The notes under the pieces were generated by a model. The model was given only the letters and a program-made list of their open reading frames with translations, did not search any database and had not been told where the DNA came from. A program made the position numbers and the translations under genes. DNA of 23,090 nt, from NCBI GenBank assembly GCA_016781775.1, contig JADDPR010000457.1:1-23090 (forward strand), read 5' to 3'. Positions 14,381 through 22,149 of this stretch are shown piece after piece; position 1 is the stretch's first letter; every line of letters begins with the position of its first letter. The stretch is from Rubrobacter sp. (GTDB taxonomy: Bacteria; Actinomycetota; Rubrobacteria; Rubrobacterales; Rubrobacteraceae).

Positions 14381-15229
14381 ATGGCCCTGGTGCGGCTCGT
14401 CCGCCCCAAGCAATGGACGAAGAACGGTTTCGTCCTTGCCGGGGTGGTCTTCGCTGGTGAGGCGTTCGAGGTGTCGAGCCTCATCCCGGCGCTGCTCGCG
14501 TGCGTGGCTTTCTGCGCCCTTTCGGGGTCCGTTTACGCGACAAACGACGTTCTGGACGTCGAGGAGGACCGCGGGCACCCGGAGAAGAGCAAGAGGCCGG
14601 TGGCGAGCGGCGAGATACCGGTTCGTGTGGCTGCGATCTATGCCGCCCTTCTGGCCGCGGCCGGGCTTACCCTCGCGTTCTACATCGCCCCCGGGGTGGG
14701 GCTTGCGGGGGTCGCGTACCTCCTGTTGCAGGCGCTCTACTCTCCCATCCTCAAGCACGTGGCGATACTGGACGTGATGAGCATCTCGGCCGGTTTCGTG
14801 ATCCGGGCCCTCGCCGGGGTTGCGGCGGTCGGGGAGGCGATCTCGCCCTGGCTCATAGTTTGCACGGGGCTTTTAACGCTCTTCTTGGGCTTCTCCAAGC
14901 GGCGCCACGAGTTGGCGGCCCTCGGAGAGGACGCCGTCACGCACAGGCGCAACCTCAAGGACTACTCCATCGAGATGCTCGACCAGATGATGAACATCAT
15001 GGTCGCGGCTACGATTATCGCCTACGCTTTGTACACCTTCTTCGCTCATCAGGACAGGCTGATGATGGCCAGCATCCCGTTCGTGGTCTACGGGGTGTTC
15101 CGGTACATGTTGCTCGTGCACCGCAACGGTGGCGGCAACCCGGATACCTTGCTCCTTCAGGACAGGCCGCTGCAGATCACGCTCGTGCTCTTTCTGGCCG
15201 TGGTCATGTCCGTGATCTACTTCTTCTAG
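14381..15229 (+). CDS. UbiA-family decaprenyl-phosphate phosphoribosyltransferase-like protein
   Basis: Integral membrane prenyltransferase of 282 residues. RPKQWTKN (8-15) is the hallmark of the decaprenyl-phosphate phosphoribosyltransferase branch (mycobacterial Rv3806c type), and NDVLDVEED (55-63) is the UbiA aspartate motif. A second conserved stretch SKRRHELAALG follows near residue 170. Known members transfer phosphoribose from PRPP to a polyprenyl phosphate to make a lipid-linked pentose donor for cell-wall arabinan. Whether this cell has arabinan is unknown. ATG 14381 is chosen because it starts right at the conserved block; the frame is open to a GTG at 14333, which has no ribosome-binding site. 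Confidence 0.85.
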   Translation: MALVRLVRPKQWTKNGFVLAGVVFAGEAFEVSSLIPALLACVAFCALSGSVYATNDVLDVEEDRGHPEKSKRPVASGEIPVRVAAIYAALLAAAGLTLAFYIAPGVGLAGVAYLLLQALYSPILKHVAILDVMSISAGFVIRALAGVAAVGEAISPWLIVCTGLLTLFLGFSKRRHELAALGEDAVTHRRNLKDYSIEMLDQMMNIMVAATIIAYALYTFFAHQDRLMMASIPFVVYGVFRYMLLVHRNGGGNPDTLLLQDRPLQITLVLFLAVVMSVIYFF

Positions 15230-15241
15230 CCTCGGTACCCC

Positions 15242-16282
15242 TTGGAGAGCCTGAAACGCAACCTCGTCCTCGCCCTCGGGTTGAGCGTCGCCGTCTACCT
15301 CGTGATCGCGATCCTGAGCGACCTCGGGGAGCTCGCGGAGGCCTTCGGGCGTTTCAACTGGGCCCTCGCCCCGGTCATCCTGGGTCTCGTGGCGCTCTCC
15401 TACGTGGGGCGCTTCTTCCGCTGGGCCTACTACCTGAGGTTGCTCGGGGTCTCGCTGCCGCTCGGCCAGAACGCCGCCATCTTCGCGGCGGGGCTCAGCA
15501 TGACCGTATCGCCCGGGAAGCTCGGCGAGGTCTTGAAGAGCGTCTTTATCCGCCGCGCGAACGGGGCGCCCGTCGCCCGCACGGCCCCCGCAGTCGTCGC
15601 CGAGCGGGTGACGGACGGGACCGGCATGATCTCCTGGGGGCTTTTGGGGGCCCTGACCTTCGACTTCGGGCGACAGGCCCTGCTCGTATTCTTGATCATC
15701 ATGGTCGGTGCCGTGGCGACGTTCCGGTCGAAGCGGCTCTCCCTCCTCATGGAGAAGATCTTTTGTAGGCTGCCGCTGCTGAATCGCCTGGCGCCTCATC
15801 TGAGTGAGTTCCACGGGGCCTCCAACGAGCTGTTGGCCCTGTGGCCGCTCCTGGTCGCGACGGTTATCTCGTTTCTCGCGTGGGGGCTCGAGATTCTGGG
15901 GGTTTATCTCTGCGTGGTCGGGATGGGGGTCGAAATGGCATTCCTCGTCGTGGTCTTTATCTTCGCCGTGAGCTCCCTGGGCGGGGCGTTGAGCATGGTT
16001 CCGGGCGGCATCGGGGTGGCCGAGGCCGGGCTCGTCGGGATGTTCAGCACGGTCGGCAGACTCTCGGGCGGGCTCGCGGGGGCGCTGACGTTCTTGATCC
16101 GCCTGGCCACCCTGTGGTTCGCGACCCTGGTCGGCATCGTCGGGCTTCTACTGGTGCGGCGCTCCATTGGGGAGCCCGTCGGCGAGGCGGCGGACGAGGC
16201 TGCCTCCGAGGCCGAGGCGCCCGAAGATGGGGACGACGGGACGAGGAGCGTGCCGCGGGCCGGGGTGGATCGCAAGCCGTAG
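15242..16282 (+). CDS. PF03706-type membrane protein (lysylphosphatidylglycerol synthase TM region-like)
   Basis: 346 residues with roughly eight hydrophobic segments. The family motifs SPGKLGEVLKSVFIRR (90-105) and, further on, AVVAERVTDG (117-126) and SMVPGGIGVAEAG (about 251-263) are clear. The tail after about 310 is hydrophilic and acidic. Proteins of this group include flippase-like domains of MprF and partners of glycosyltransferases, so moving or handling a lipid-linked sugar is plausible given the phosphoribosyltransferase 12 bases upstream. The TTG at 15242 has no clear ribosome-binding site, so the start is uncertain. No aminoacyl-transfer domain is attached. Confidence 0.82.
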   Translation: MESLKRNLVLALGLSVAVYLVIAILSDLGELAEAFGRFNWALAPVILGLVALSYVGRFFRWAYYLRLLGVSLPLGQNAAIFAAGLSMTVSPGKLGEVLKSVFIRRANGAPVARTAPAVVAERVTDGTGMISWGLLGALTFDFGRQALLVFLIIMVGAVATFRSKRLSLLMEKIFCRLPLLNRLAPHLSEFHGASNELLALWPLLVATVISFLAWGLEILGVYLCVVGMGVEMAFLVVVFIFAVSSLGGALSMVPGGIGVAEAGLVGMFSTVGRLSGGLAGALTFLIRLATLWFATLVGIVGLLLVRRSIGEPVGEAADEAASEAEAPEDGDDGTRSVPRAGVDRKP

Positions 16283-16304
16283 TACAACAGGGTCCAGTCA
16301 CGCC

Positions 16305-16320
16305 GAGGCCTTGTAGCCTC
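16305..16320 (+). other. short hairpin after the PF03706-type gene
   Basis: GAGGC (16305-16309) and GCCTC (16316-16320) form a 5-bp stem with a 6-base loop, 22 bases past the stop and before the topA promoter. The T content after it is modest, so it is at best a weak terminator. Confidence 0.25.
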
Positions 16321-16340
16321 TATCTCCGTTTCCAACCTTG

Positions 16341-16349
16341 TGTTATAAA
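16341..16349 (+). promoter_or_regulatory. extended -10 promoter of topA (leaderless)
   Basis: TGTTATAAA gives an extended -10 (TGn + TATAAA) in a sharply AT-rich patch. A start 6-7 bases downstream falls at about 16356, 3 bases before the topA ATG at 16359. There is no Shine-Dalgarno, which agrees with a leaderless or nearly leaderless message. No clear -35 is seen. Confidence 0.55.
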
Positions 16350-16358
16350 ATTTAAAGT

Positions 16359-18575
16359 ATGCGACTTATCATTTCCGAAAAAGCTAATGCTGCGAAGAAG
16401 ATCGCTCAGTTTCTTGCCGAGGGTCCCGTGAAGGATGGCAAGCACCGGAGCGTCCCGCACCACACCTTCTCCTGGAAGGGGGAGGAGTGCGTCTCCGTGG
16501 GGCTCAAGGGGCACGTCCTCAACCCCGAGTACCCGGAGGAGTACTCAAACTGGCAGAAAGTCGAGCCCTCCAGCCTGATCGACGCCGAGATCCTGAAGTC
16601 CGTCTCCGAGAAGGGGGTGGCCGAGGCCGTCCGCGCCCTCTCGAAGAAGGCCGACAGCGTCGTGATCGCCACCGACTTCGACCGGGAGGGCGAGCTGATT
16701 GGGGTCGAGGCCCTGAGCCTCTCCTTCGAAGCTAACCCGGGTCTCATGGACCATGTCGAGCGCGCCCGCTTCAGCGCCCTTACCAAGGGCGAGGTCACGC
16801 GCGCCTTCGACGAGCTCGTCGAGGTCAGCCGCGAGCTCGCGGCGGCCGGCGAGGCCAGGCAGGATATAGACCTGATCTGGGGCGCCACCCTGACCCGGTG
16901 GGTCTCCCGCGCGACGAAGCGCTACGGGAGCGCCTTCCTCTCCGTAGGGCGTGTCCAGAGCCCGACCCTCGTCCTTATCTCCGAGCGCGAGCGCGAGCGG
17001 CGTGCCTTTAACCCGGAGCCGTACTGGGAGATTGAGGCGAACCTCCGCAACGGCGAGTCCTTTAACGCCCGCCACGCGGCGGGACGTTTCAAGGACGAGT
17101 CGGCGGCGAAGACCGCGTACGAGAACATGACCGACGTCGCCACGGTGACGGAGGTCAAAGAAAAGTCCGCGACGAGGCCGGCGCCTACGCCGTTCAACAC
17201 CACCGGCTTCCTCACGGCCGCTGCGAACATCGGGATCAGCCCGAGCCGCGCGGCGCGTCTCGCCGAGGACCTCTACACTGACGGCTACATCTCCTACCCG
17301 CGTACGGACAACACCGTCTACCCGGTGAGCCTGGATATGCGCGAGGTACTCGGCCAGATCAGGCGGGTCGAGGGTGTGGGGCCGCACGTCGAGAAGCTTC
17401 TGGCTCAAGAGAAGCTCACGCCGACGCGCGGCAAGAAGGAGACGACGGATCACCCGCCGATCTACCCGACCGGGCACGTTTCGAAGAACGCCCTGAGGGA
17501 CGATCAGTGGAAGATCTACCAGCTTGTCGTCCGCCGGTTCCTCGCGACGCTTTCGGAGCCCGCGAAGACGCTTCGCACGACGGTGCGCCTGGAGAGCGGC
17601 GGCGAGCCGCTGGTCTCCGGCGGCACGGTCGTGACGCACGAGGGCTGGCTCGGCGTCTACCACTACGGCCGTCGCGCGGATGAGGAGATGCCGAAGCTCG
17701 AGGAGGGCCAGGAAGTGCGGGTCGAGGAGAAGAAGTTTCTCGCCAAGGAGACCCAGCCGCCGAGCCGCTACGGCCAGGGGCGTCTGCTCCGGGTCATGGA
17801 GGACCTCGGGCTCGGGACAAAGGCCACGCGTCCTTCCATCATCCAGAACCTCTACGACCGGGGCTATGTCCACGACGACCCGATCGTGCCGACGGAGACC
17901 GGGATGGCCGTGGCGAGGGCCCTGAAGGACTTCGCCTCCGAGATCGCAACGCACGAGATGACCGCCGAGCTCGAGCGGAGCATGGACGAGATCTCCGAGG
18001 GCAAGACCTCCAAGGACGCTGTTGTCGACGAGTCGCGCGACGTCCTCAGAAAGGTCTACGAGCACCTCCAAAGCTCCGAGACGGAGTTCGCGGACATCGT
18101 CTGGGACGGCATTCGGGAGGACTCGGTCCTGGGGCCGTGCAAGAAGTGCGGCAGAAACCTGACCGTCCGCAAGGCCAAGAAGAGCGGCAAGCGGTTCGCC
18201 GGGTGCGAGGGATATCCGGACTGCGACCAGACCTACTCGCTGCCGCCGCGCGGCGAGATCATCCCGCTCGGCACCCTCTGCGACGCGTGCGGCTCGCCGG
18301 AGATAAAGGTCGTCAGCTTCGGCCGCAGGCCCTGGATCACCTGCATCGACATGTCCTGCCCCAAGCAGCAGGAGCGGCGCCAGGCCATCGCGGAGGCAAA
18401 GGCCGCGAAGGAGAAGGAGGCCGCAGCCAAGGCCGCCGAGAACGGGGATGCCGAGGGGGGTGACGGCGCATCGAAGAAGACGCGCGCGAAGGCTACCCGG
18501 AAGAAGCCGGCCGCGAAGACCACGGCCAAGGCGAAGAAGCCGGCCGCCAAGGAGCCCGTGAAGTCCACCACATAG
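16359..18575 (+). CDS. topA: DNA topoisomerase I, archaeal type
   Basis: Type IA topoisomerase of 738 residues that relaxes negative supercoils. TOPRIM: IISEKANAAKKIAQFL with Glu7, and IATDFDREGELIG (103-115). Catalytic block: YISYPRTDN with Tyr313. Several blocks follow archaeal rather than bacterial TopA: NWQKVEPSSLIDA (64-76), DFDREGELIG instead of DPDREGE.IAWH, TPFNTTGFL (277-285) and DHPPIYPTG. Two four-cysteine fingers follow (from Cys594/597 and Cys641/644). The last 40 or so residues are a Lys/Ala/Pro-rich tail resembling histone H1-like repeats, similar in style to mycobacterial TopA tails. It is transcribed from its own promoter and ends at a strong hairpin. Confidence 0.95.
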   Translation: MRLIISEKANAAKKIAQFLAEGPVKDGKHRSVPHHTFSWKGEECVSVGLKGHVLNPEYPEEYSNWQKVEPSSLIDAEILKSVSEKGVAEAVRALSKKADSVVIATDFDREGELIGVEALSLSFEANPGLMDHVERARFSALTKGEVTRAFDELVEVSRELAAAGEARQDIDLIWGATLTRWVSRATKRYGSAFLSVGRVQSPTLVLISERERERRAFNPEPYWEIEANLRNGESFNARHAAGRFKDESAAKTAYENMTDVATVTEVKEKSATRPAPTPFNTTGFLTAAANIGISPSRAARLAEDLYTDGYISYPRTDNTVYPVSLDMREVLGQIRRVEGVGPHVEKLLAQEKLTPTRGKKETTDHPPIYPTGHVSKNALRDDQWKIYQLVVRRFLATLSEPAKTLRTTVRLESGGEPLVSGGTVVTHEGWLGVYHYGRRADEEMPKLEEGQEVRVEEKKFLAKETQPPSRYGQGRLLRVMEDLGLGTKATRPSIIQNLYDRGYVHDDPIVPTETGMAVARALKDFASEIATHEMTAELERSMDEISEGKTSKDAVVDESRDVLRKVYEHLQSSETEFADIVWDGIREDSVLGPCKKCGRNLTVRKAKKSGKRFAGCEGYPDCDQTYSLPPRGEIIPLGTLCDACGSPEIKVVSFGRRPWITCIDMSCPKQQERRQAIAEAKAAKEKEAAAKAAENGDAEGGDGASKKTRAKATRKKPAAKTTAKAKKPAAKEPVKSTT

Positions 18576-18608
18576 GGCAGAGGCTCGACCTCGGCCCCAT
18601 GGACGAGT

Positions 18609-18660
18609 CCCACGCGCACCCGCCGTCCGCCGCGGTGCGCGTGGGGGGACACTTTTTGTT
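18609..18660 (+). terminator. rho-independent terminator after topA
   Basis: CCCACGCGCACC (18609-18620) and GGTGCGCGTGGG (18634-18645) form a perfect 12-bp GC-rich stem with a 13-base loop. A T run (18653-18657) follows about 7 bases later. The stem is the strongest hairpin in the window; the slightly distant T run is the only weakness. Confidence 0.75.
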
Positions 18661-18682
18661 GTGGACCCTCGCGGTCGTGGTT

Positions 18683-18691
18683 TGCTATGCT
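18683..18691 (+). promoter_or_regulatory. extended -10 promoter for the PuuD-like gene
   Basis: TGCTATGCT gives TGn plus TATGCT, just after the topA terminator. Transcription would begin near 18698, about 35 bases before AAGGAA at 18733-18738 and the TTG at 18748. A -35 at the normal distance is not convincing. Confidence 0.42.
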
Positions 18692-18747
18692 GGCGCGCTG
18701 TAGCCGAAGTACCTGCAAAAATCGGTAATCGTAAGGAATGATCGCAT

Positions 18748-19512
18748 TTGGCCCCCATTATCGGAGTAACGGCAACCCTCAAGCAGGACGTAGAGCAGCG
18801 CGGTACGCGCCCCCTCGGGACCTACGTGCGCGCGGACCTCGACTACGTGGCAGGGGTCGTCCAGGCCGGCGGGGTTCCGGTGGTCTTGCCGCCGTTTGCC
18901 GAGGCCGCCGAGGAGATGGTGCGGGGGATAGACGGGCTGCTCCTGAGCGGGGGGAGCGACCTCGACCCGCGATTCTACGGGGAGGAGGCCATCCCCGAGC
19001 TCGACGTGACCCTGCCCCAGAGGGACGAGTTCGAGATGGCGCTTTTGGAGCACGCGCTGAAGCGGGGGATGCCGATCTTCGGTATCTGCCGGGGGCTTCA
19101 AGTGCTGAACGTGGCCTTCGGCGGGACGCTGTACCAGGACCTTCCGTCGCAAGTTAACCCCGCCCTGATCGCGCACCGCCAGCTCTCCCCGAAGTGGCAG
19201 TGGACGCACGAGGTCGAGGTCGACGAGGGGAGCGCGGTGCGCGAGATCATGGCCGTACCCTCCTCCCGGGTAAACTCCTATCATCACCAAGCCATCAAGG
19301 ACCTCGCGGAGCCCTTCAGGGCGGTCGGACGCTCGGTGGACGGGGTGGTCGAGGCGATCGAGCACCGCGACCTTTCGGAGCGTTGGATCGTCGCCGTGCA
19401 GTGGCACGCCGAGGCGATGCGCGAGGGGGATGTCGGTCCCGAGCACCGCAACCTCTTCAAGGCCCACGTCGCCGCCGCGAAGCGCCACGCCCTCAAGAGG
19501 GCCGCAGCTTAA
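18748..19512 (+). CDS. gamma-glutamyl-gamma-aminobutyrate hydrolase-like class I glutamine amidotransferase
   Basis: PuuD/peptidase C26 family, 254 residues. LLLSGGSDLDPRFYGE (64-79), FGICRGLQVLNVAFGG with nucleophile Cys114 (111-126), VNSYHHQAI (175-183), and VQWHAE with His220 and Glu222 make up the full hydrolase triad and family marks. Known members cut gamma-glutamyl amides such as gamma-glutamyl-GABA in putrescine breakdown. No other putrescine gene is present, so the substrate is open. The TTG start is supported by AAGGAA at 18733-18738; no closer ATG fits the N-terminal IIGVTA strand. Confidence 0.9.
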   Translation: MAPIIGVTATLKQDVEQRGTRPLGTYVRADLDYVAGVVQAGGVPVVLPPFAEAAEEMVRGIDGLLLSGGSDLDPRFYGEEAIPELDVTLPQRDEFEMALLEHALKRGMPIFGICRGLQVLNVAFGGTLYQDLPSQVNPALIAHRQLSPKWQWTHEVEVDEGSAVREIMAVPSSRVNSYHHQAIKDLAEPFRAVGRSVDGVVEAIEHRDLSERWIVAVQWHAEAMREGDVGPEHRNLFKAHVAAAKRHALKRAAA

Positions 19513-19516
19513 GGGG

Positions 19517-20155
19517 TTGGCCGAACTAACCCCCCGCGGACCCTTCGTTACCGTAGAGGGCCTGGACTTCTCCGGCAAATCCACCCTCGTCTCTCTCCTC
19601 AAGGACGCACTGGCGGGGCTCGACCCGCCCGTATACTTCACCCGCGAGCCAGGCGGCACGGGCGTGGCCGAGCACGTGCGCGCCCTGCTCCTCGACCCCG
19701 AGCTCGAGATGGGGCCGTGGACGGAGGCTTACCTTTACGCGGCGGCGCGGGCGGAGCTCGTGGACCGGGAGATCCTGCCGCGCCTGGAGGGGGGCGAGAC
19801 CGTGGTCTGCGAGCGGTTTCTGGATTCCAGCCTCGCCTATCAGGGGTACGGCCGAAGTTTGGGTGTCTCTGAGGTGCGGGACCTGAACTCCTGGGCGGTC
19901 GGGATGGTTGTGCCGGACAGGACTTTTTACCTGCGCCTCTCCCCGGAAGAACGCGCCCGCCGCGCGCTGGAGTCCGACGCCCCGTTGGACCGGATCGAGC
20001 GCGTCGGGGACGAGTTTATGAGGCGCGTGGAGGTTGGGTTCGAGGAGATCTCGCGGGCGGAGCCCGAGCGGGTGAGGGTGCTCGACGCCTCGCTACCGCC
20101 CGGGGAGCTCGCACAGGCCGTTCGGCGGGAGATCATGGGGCTCAGGGCCCCGTGA
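19517..20155 (+). CDS. tmk: thymidylate kinase
   Basis: Phosphorylates dTMP to dTDP. 212 residues from TTG 19517, the usual size. P-loop EGLDFSGKST (14-23), FTREPGGTGVAEHVRALLL (41-59), and ERFLDSSLAYQG (99-110) are clear; the LID region lies near SPEERARRAL (142-151). The P-loop has DFSGKST where most have DGxGKST. The start is uncertain: AAGGGG touches the TTG directly, and the frame remains open into the preceding gene. The stop overlaps holB as GTGA, so the two are probably coupled. Confidence 0.94.
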   Translation: MAELTPRGPFVTVEGLDFSGKSTLVSLLKDALAGLDPPVYFTREPGGTGVAEHVRALLLDPELEMGPWTEAYLYAAARAELVDREILPRLEGGETVVCERFLDSSLAYQGYGRSLGVSEVRDLNSWAVGMVVPDRTFYLRLSPEERARRALESDAPLDRIERVGDEFMRRVEVGFEEISRAEPERVRVLDASLPPGELAQAVRREIMGLRAP

Positions 20156-21219
20156 GGACGTTCGAAGGCATGGCCGGGAACGAGCCGGCGCTTCGCGTCC
20201 TGAGCCGCGCCCTCGCCTCGGACGACGCGGCACATGCCTACCTGTTTCACGGCCCTCCTGGCGTCGGCAAGGAGACGGCGGCTCGGAGGTTCGGGGCGTC
20301 GCTCGTCGCTGGCGGGGACGAAACGGCGCAGAGCCGTGCTCTGAGGGGGCTCCACCCGGACCTCACGACGGTCGAGCCGGAGGGGCGTTTCACGACGATC
20401 GGGCAGGTCAGGGAGGTGCTAAGCCTCGCGGCGAGCCGGCCGTTCGAGGGGGCGCGGCGCGTCTTCGTGCTGCGGGCGAACACCTTGAACGTTCAGGCGG
20501 CGAACGCGCTGTTGAAGACGCTGGAGGAGCCGGAGGGCGGGGCGGTCTTTCTGCTTCTCGCGGTCTCCCTGGAGAGCGTCCTGCCCACGGTCGTCTCGCG
20601 CGCGCAGTCCGTCCGCTTCAACCCCGTCCCGCGCGAGGAGGTCGTCTCCTTCCTGCTTTGGCGCGGCTACGACGAGGAGGAGGCGCGGCTGGCTGCCTCC
20701 CTGGGGCGGGGGAGCGTGGGGCTCTCGTTGCGGTATGCGGCGGAGGGCGAGTTGAGGGAGCTCCGGAGGGCCGTCCTCGGGGCGGGGTTCATGTTCTCGG
20801 CGAACTTCGATGAGCGGGCTCGGGCGGTGGAGGCCCTCGTGGCCCGGGCGGAGGAGGTCGGGGCGGCGCGGGAGAGGGAATACCTCGCGGGCTTCGAGGA
20901 CGGGGCGGACCGGAGGGCGAAGGACGCGGCCAAGAGGCTCGGGAAGGCTGCCCGGGACGGCGCGGTCGCGGAGGCGCTCGAGCTTCTCGCGCTGTTGTAC
21001 AGGGATGCTGCGGTGGCAGCGGCGGGGGCCGAAGAGCTCGTGGCGAACGTGGATCGGGCCGGTGAGATCCGGGCACGCGTCGAGGAGCATCGCGGGGCGG
21101 ACTGGAGCGGGGCGGCGCGGGTGTTGAGGGAAGCGGGAGAGGGGCTTCAGTATAATGTCCCACCAGAGGCGATCCTGGAGGTAGCGTTATCTCGGACACG
21201 GCGGAAAGTACTCGGGTAG
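20152..21219 (+). CDS. holB: DNA polymerase III delta' subunit
   Basis: Part of the clamp loader that opens the sliding clamp. 355 residues. Walker A GPPGVGKET (34-42), HPDLTTVEPEG (68-78), and LNVQAANALLKTLEEPEGG (112-130) are the family pattern. Two departures from E. coli delta': the zinc-finger cysteines are absent (GGDETAQSRALRGLHPDL, 54-71), and the SRC arginine-finger motif reads SRA (149-151), keeping the arginine. The C-terminus keeps LQYNVPPEAILE, a conserved end block. The GTG start overlaps the tmk stop. Confidence 0.92.
   Translation: MRTFEGMAGNEPALRVLSRALASDDAAHAYLFHGPPGVGKETAARRFGASLVAGGDETAQSRALRGLHPDLTTVEPEGRFTTIGQVREVLSLAASRPFEGARRVFVLRANTLNVQAANALLKTLEEPEGGAVFLLLAVSLESVLPTVVSRAQSVRFNPVPREEVVSFLLWRGYDEEEARLAASLGRGSVGLSLRYAAEGELRELRRAVLGAGFMFSANFDERARAVEALVARAEEVGAAREREYLAGFEDGADRRAKDAAKRLGKAARDGAVAEALELLALLYRDAAVAAAGAEELVANVDRAGEIRARVEEHRGADWSGAARVLREAGEGLQYNVPPEAILEVALSRTRRKVLG
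21151..21156 (+). promoter_or_regulatory. TATAAT inside holB, possible promoter of the YaaT gene
   Basis: A perfect TATAAT lies 21 bases after TTGAGG (21124-21129) and 20 bases before GGAGG (21177-21181), which precedes the YaaT frame. The codons read Tyr-Asn within a conserved delta' motif, so the match may be forced by the protein. Spacing to the -35 candidate is long. Confidence 0.25.
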
Positions 21220-21242
21220 CCCCCGAGGAGCTGCCCCGGCTG

Positions 21243-22142
21243 GTGGATGTTCGTATCCCCGGCGCGGGGGTGGCGAAGCTCTGCTACGCTCGCGACCTCG
21301 ACCTCCGGGTGGGCTACAAGGTCGTCGTCGAGACCGAGGACGGCGAGTTCGTCGGCCGGGTCGCGCTGACGCCGAGGCGCCGCGAGCCCTACGTGACCCC
21401 CTACGACATCCTGCGCGTCGTCACCGAGGAAGACGAGAAGGAGGACAGCGCCAACCGGGAGCTGGGGCGTGAGATCCGCGTCGAGGCCCAGAAGCTCGCC
21501 CGTGACCACCGCGTCAAGGACGTCTCGTTTATCGGGTGCGACGTCTCCCTGGACGGCTCGTACGTCGAGGTGAAGTACGAGAGCAAGAGCAAGCCGGACC
21601 TCGGCGCGGTGCGACGGGGGATCGAGTGTCGATACGAGGCGAGGGTGCTCTTCAAGAGGTTCGCCTTCATCGATCGCTCCTCGGACATCGGCGGCTGCGA
21701 CGACTGCGGGGTGCCGCTGTGCTGCGCGACCTGGAGCGGGGCGCGGAGCATGGGGCCCGTAAACGTCCGGCTCGCCAAACAGCAGGGCGTGACGCCAAAC
21801 GACAAGATCATGGGCTGCTGCGGCGAGGTGAAGTGCTGCATGCGCTACGAGCACGACGCCTACAAGGAGTTCAAGGAGCGCGCCCCCTTCAAAAACTCCG
21901 TCGTGAAGCTCGAAGGCAAAGAAGGCAAGGTCGTCGACTACTCGATGGTCAAGGACTCGGTCCTCGTGGAGTTCGGTCCCAAGAGGAGCGAGCGAGAGCT
22001 GGTCCCGCTTGGGCGCCTCGTCCCCGAGAACCCCCACATCGTCCCCGCCGACCCCGAGGACTGGGCCGAGCCGCCGGAGGAACTGGGGGACGGGGAACCG
22101 ACGCCGGAGGACCACGAGGACGGCCCCGGAGAGGGCTCCTAG
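21243..22142 (+). CDS. yaaT: PSP1/YaaT-family regulatory iron-sulphur protein
   Basis: PSP1 C-terminal domain protein. In Bacillus, YaaT joins YlbF and YmcA in a complex that carries iron-sulphur clusters and aids RNase Y in mRNA processing. The cysteine pattern is complete: GGCDDCGVPLCCATW (Cys152, 155, 160, 161) and GCCGEVKCCMRYE (Cys192, 193, 198, 199). The tail is acidic and Pro-rich. GTG 21243 gives 299 residues, but its ribosome-binding site (GAGGAG, 21225-21230) is 12 bases off. GGAGG at 21177-21181 is 7 bases before an in-frame ATC at 21189, which would add 18 residues beginning Ser-Asp-Thr-Ala after the initiator. The order tmk-holB-yaaT matches that in Firmicutes. Confidence 0.9.
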   Translation: MDVRIPGAGVAKLCYARDLDLRVGYKVVVETEDGEFVGRVALTPRRREPYVTPYDILRVVTEEDEKEDSANRELGREIRVEAQKLARDHRVKDVSFIGCDVSLDGSYVEVKYESKSKPDLGAVRRGIECRYEARVLFKRFAFIDRSSDIGGCDDCGVPLCCATWSGARSMGPVNVRLAKQQGVTPNDKIMGCCGEVKCCMRYEHDAYKEFKERAPFKNSVVKLEGKEGKVVDYSMVKDSVLVEFGPKRSERELVPLGRLVPENPHIVPADPEDWAEPPEELGDGEPTPEDHEDGPGEGS

Positions 22143-22149
22143 AGCCCTC

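Noticed and set aside
16545..18782. 745-codon open frame on the minus strand
   Set aside because: Antisense shadow of topA, which is strongly supported by motifs.
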